Source: Geofilum sp964396555 | Lineage (GTDB): Bacteria; Bacteroidota; Bacteroidia; Bacteroidales; Marinilabiliaceae | NCBI GenBank assembly: GCA_964396555.1 | Contig: CAYNFX010000102.1 | Location: forward strand, 1 to 6,318 | Direction: 5' to 3' | DNA length: 6,318 bases | Made by a program: the position numbers and the translations under genes | The notes under the pieces: generated by a model | Seen by the model: the letters and a program-made list of their open reading frames with translations, nothing else | The model's database searches: none | What the model was told of the DNA's origin: nothing | Shown here: positions 6,172-6,318 of the stretch, piece by piece | How positions within the stretch are numbered: position 1 is the stretch's first letter | How the letters are laid out: every line of letters begins with the position of its first letter

Positions 6172-6318
6172 TTACAGCAGGGGACTGATCAGGCGGGCAA
6201 AACTCTCTTTGATCTTCTCTATTCTTGGACGCAGTGGCCAGGTCTCAAGGGTTATCTCATGACTCTCTTTCAGATCGGCAAAGAAGTCGTCCTTAAGCTG
6301 CATCGCTGTCTCTTCATC
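6172..6318 (-). CDS. cls: Probable cardiolipin synthase, C-terminal 48 residues (partial)
   Basis: Only the last 48 codons and the TAA stop (6172-6174) are inside the window; the gene continues beyond position 6318 and its start is not visible. The tail has FFADLKESHEI, then TLETWPLRP and finally the closing residues RLISPLL. This pattern (a short helix ending DL.S, a TLE.W..RP segment and a C-terminal R-L-(L/I/F)-S-P-L-L) is what I know from the C-terminus of bacterial cardiolipin synthases of the phospholipase D family, which join two phosphatidylglycerol molecules at the inner membrane. The two HKD catalytic motifs that would prove it lie outside the window, so the call rests on the tail alone. 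Another phospholipase D-like protein is possible. The gene converges with hppA and is not part of its unit. Confidence 0.72.
   Translation of the reverse strand, partial: DEETAMQLKDDFFADLKESHEITLETWPLRPRIEKIKESFARLISPLL

Noticed and set aside
6146..6264. Short plus-strand frame starting ATGCGGAAC
   Set aside because: It has no ribosome-binding site or promoter and lies mostly antisense to the cardiolipin synthase tail, whose protein sequence is recognisable.

Overview
The window is a conserved chromosomal segment of a bacterium of the phylum Bacteroidota, most likely order Bacteroidales. Three things suggest this: promoters of the TTG/TTTG plus TAnnTTTG type instead of -35/-10 boxes, start codons without convincing Shine-Dalgarno sequences, and the protein sequences themselves (a ClpP with a ~30-residue N-terminal extension, a ClpX with VGY in place of IGF, a trigger factor with an eroded PPIase domain). 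I cannot name a genus. The base composition looks even, and I see no insertion sequence, CRISPR array or prophage gene.

Layout. Positions 1-62 are the 3' part of a tRNA-Leu(UAG) cut by the window edge, followed by a strong intrinsic terminator. A promoter at about 157-187 then drives tig (226-1587, trigger factor). A second strong terminator lies between tig and clpP, and a candidate clpP promoter sits inside its hairpin. clpP (1660-2340) and clpX (2351-3565) are 10 bp apart and are probably co-transcribed. A 187-bp AT-rich spacer with a weak hairpin separates them from hppA (3753-5945), a membrane-embedded, ion-pumping pyrophosphatase. hppA ends in a two-tier hairpin terminator. At the right edge, on the minus strand and convergent with hppA, are the last 48 codons of what looks like a cardiolipin synthase (6172-6318).

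How the genes fit together. tig, clpP and clpX form the classic protein quality-control cluster: a ribosome-bound chaperone, a barrel serine protease and its AAA+ unfoldase. hppA is a separate unit. It uses pyrophosphate released by biosynthesis to pump cations across the inner membrane, and its residues fit the K+-dependent, Na+-requiring type, probably the dual Na+/H+ class known from gut Bacteroides. Cardiolipin synthase makes a membrane phospholipid and has no obvious functional link to the others.

This is mostly ordinary housekeeping sequence, and I do not see a new biological system. The points most worth a second look are the predicted ion specificity of HppA, the overlap of the tig terminator with the clpP promoter, the variant ClpP-docking loop in ClpX, the degenerate PPIase domain of trigger factor, and the repeated two-tier design of the terminators.
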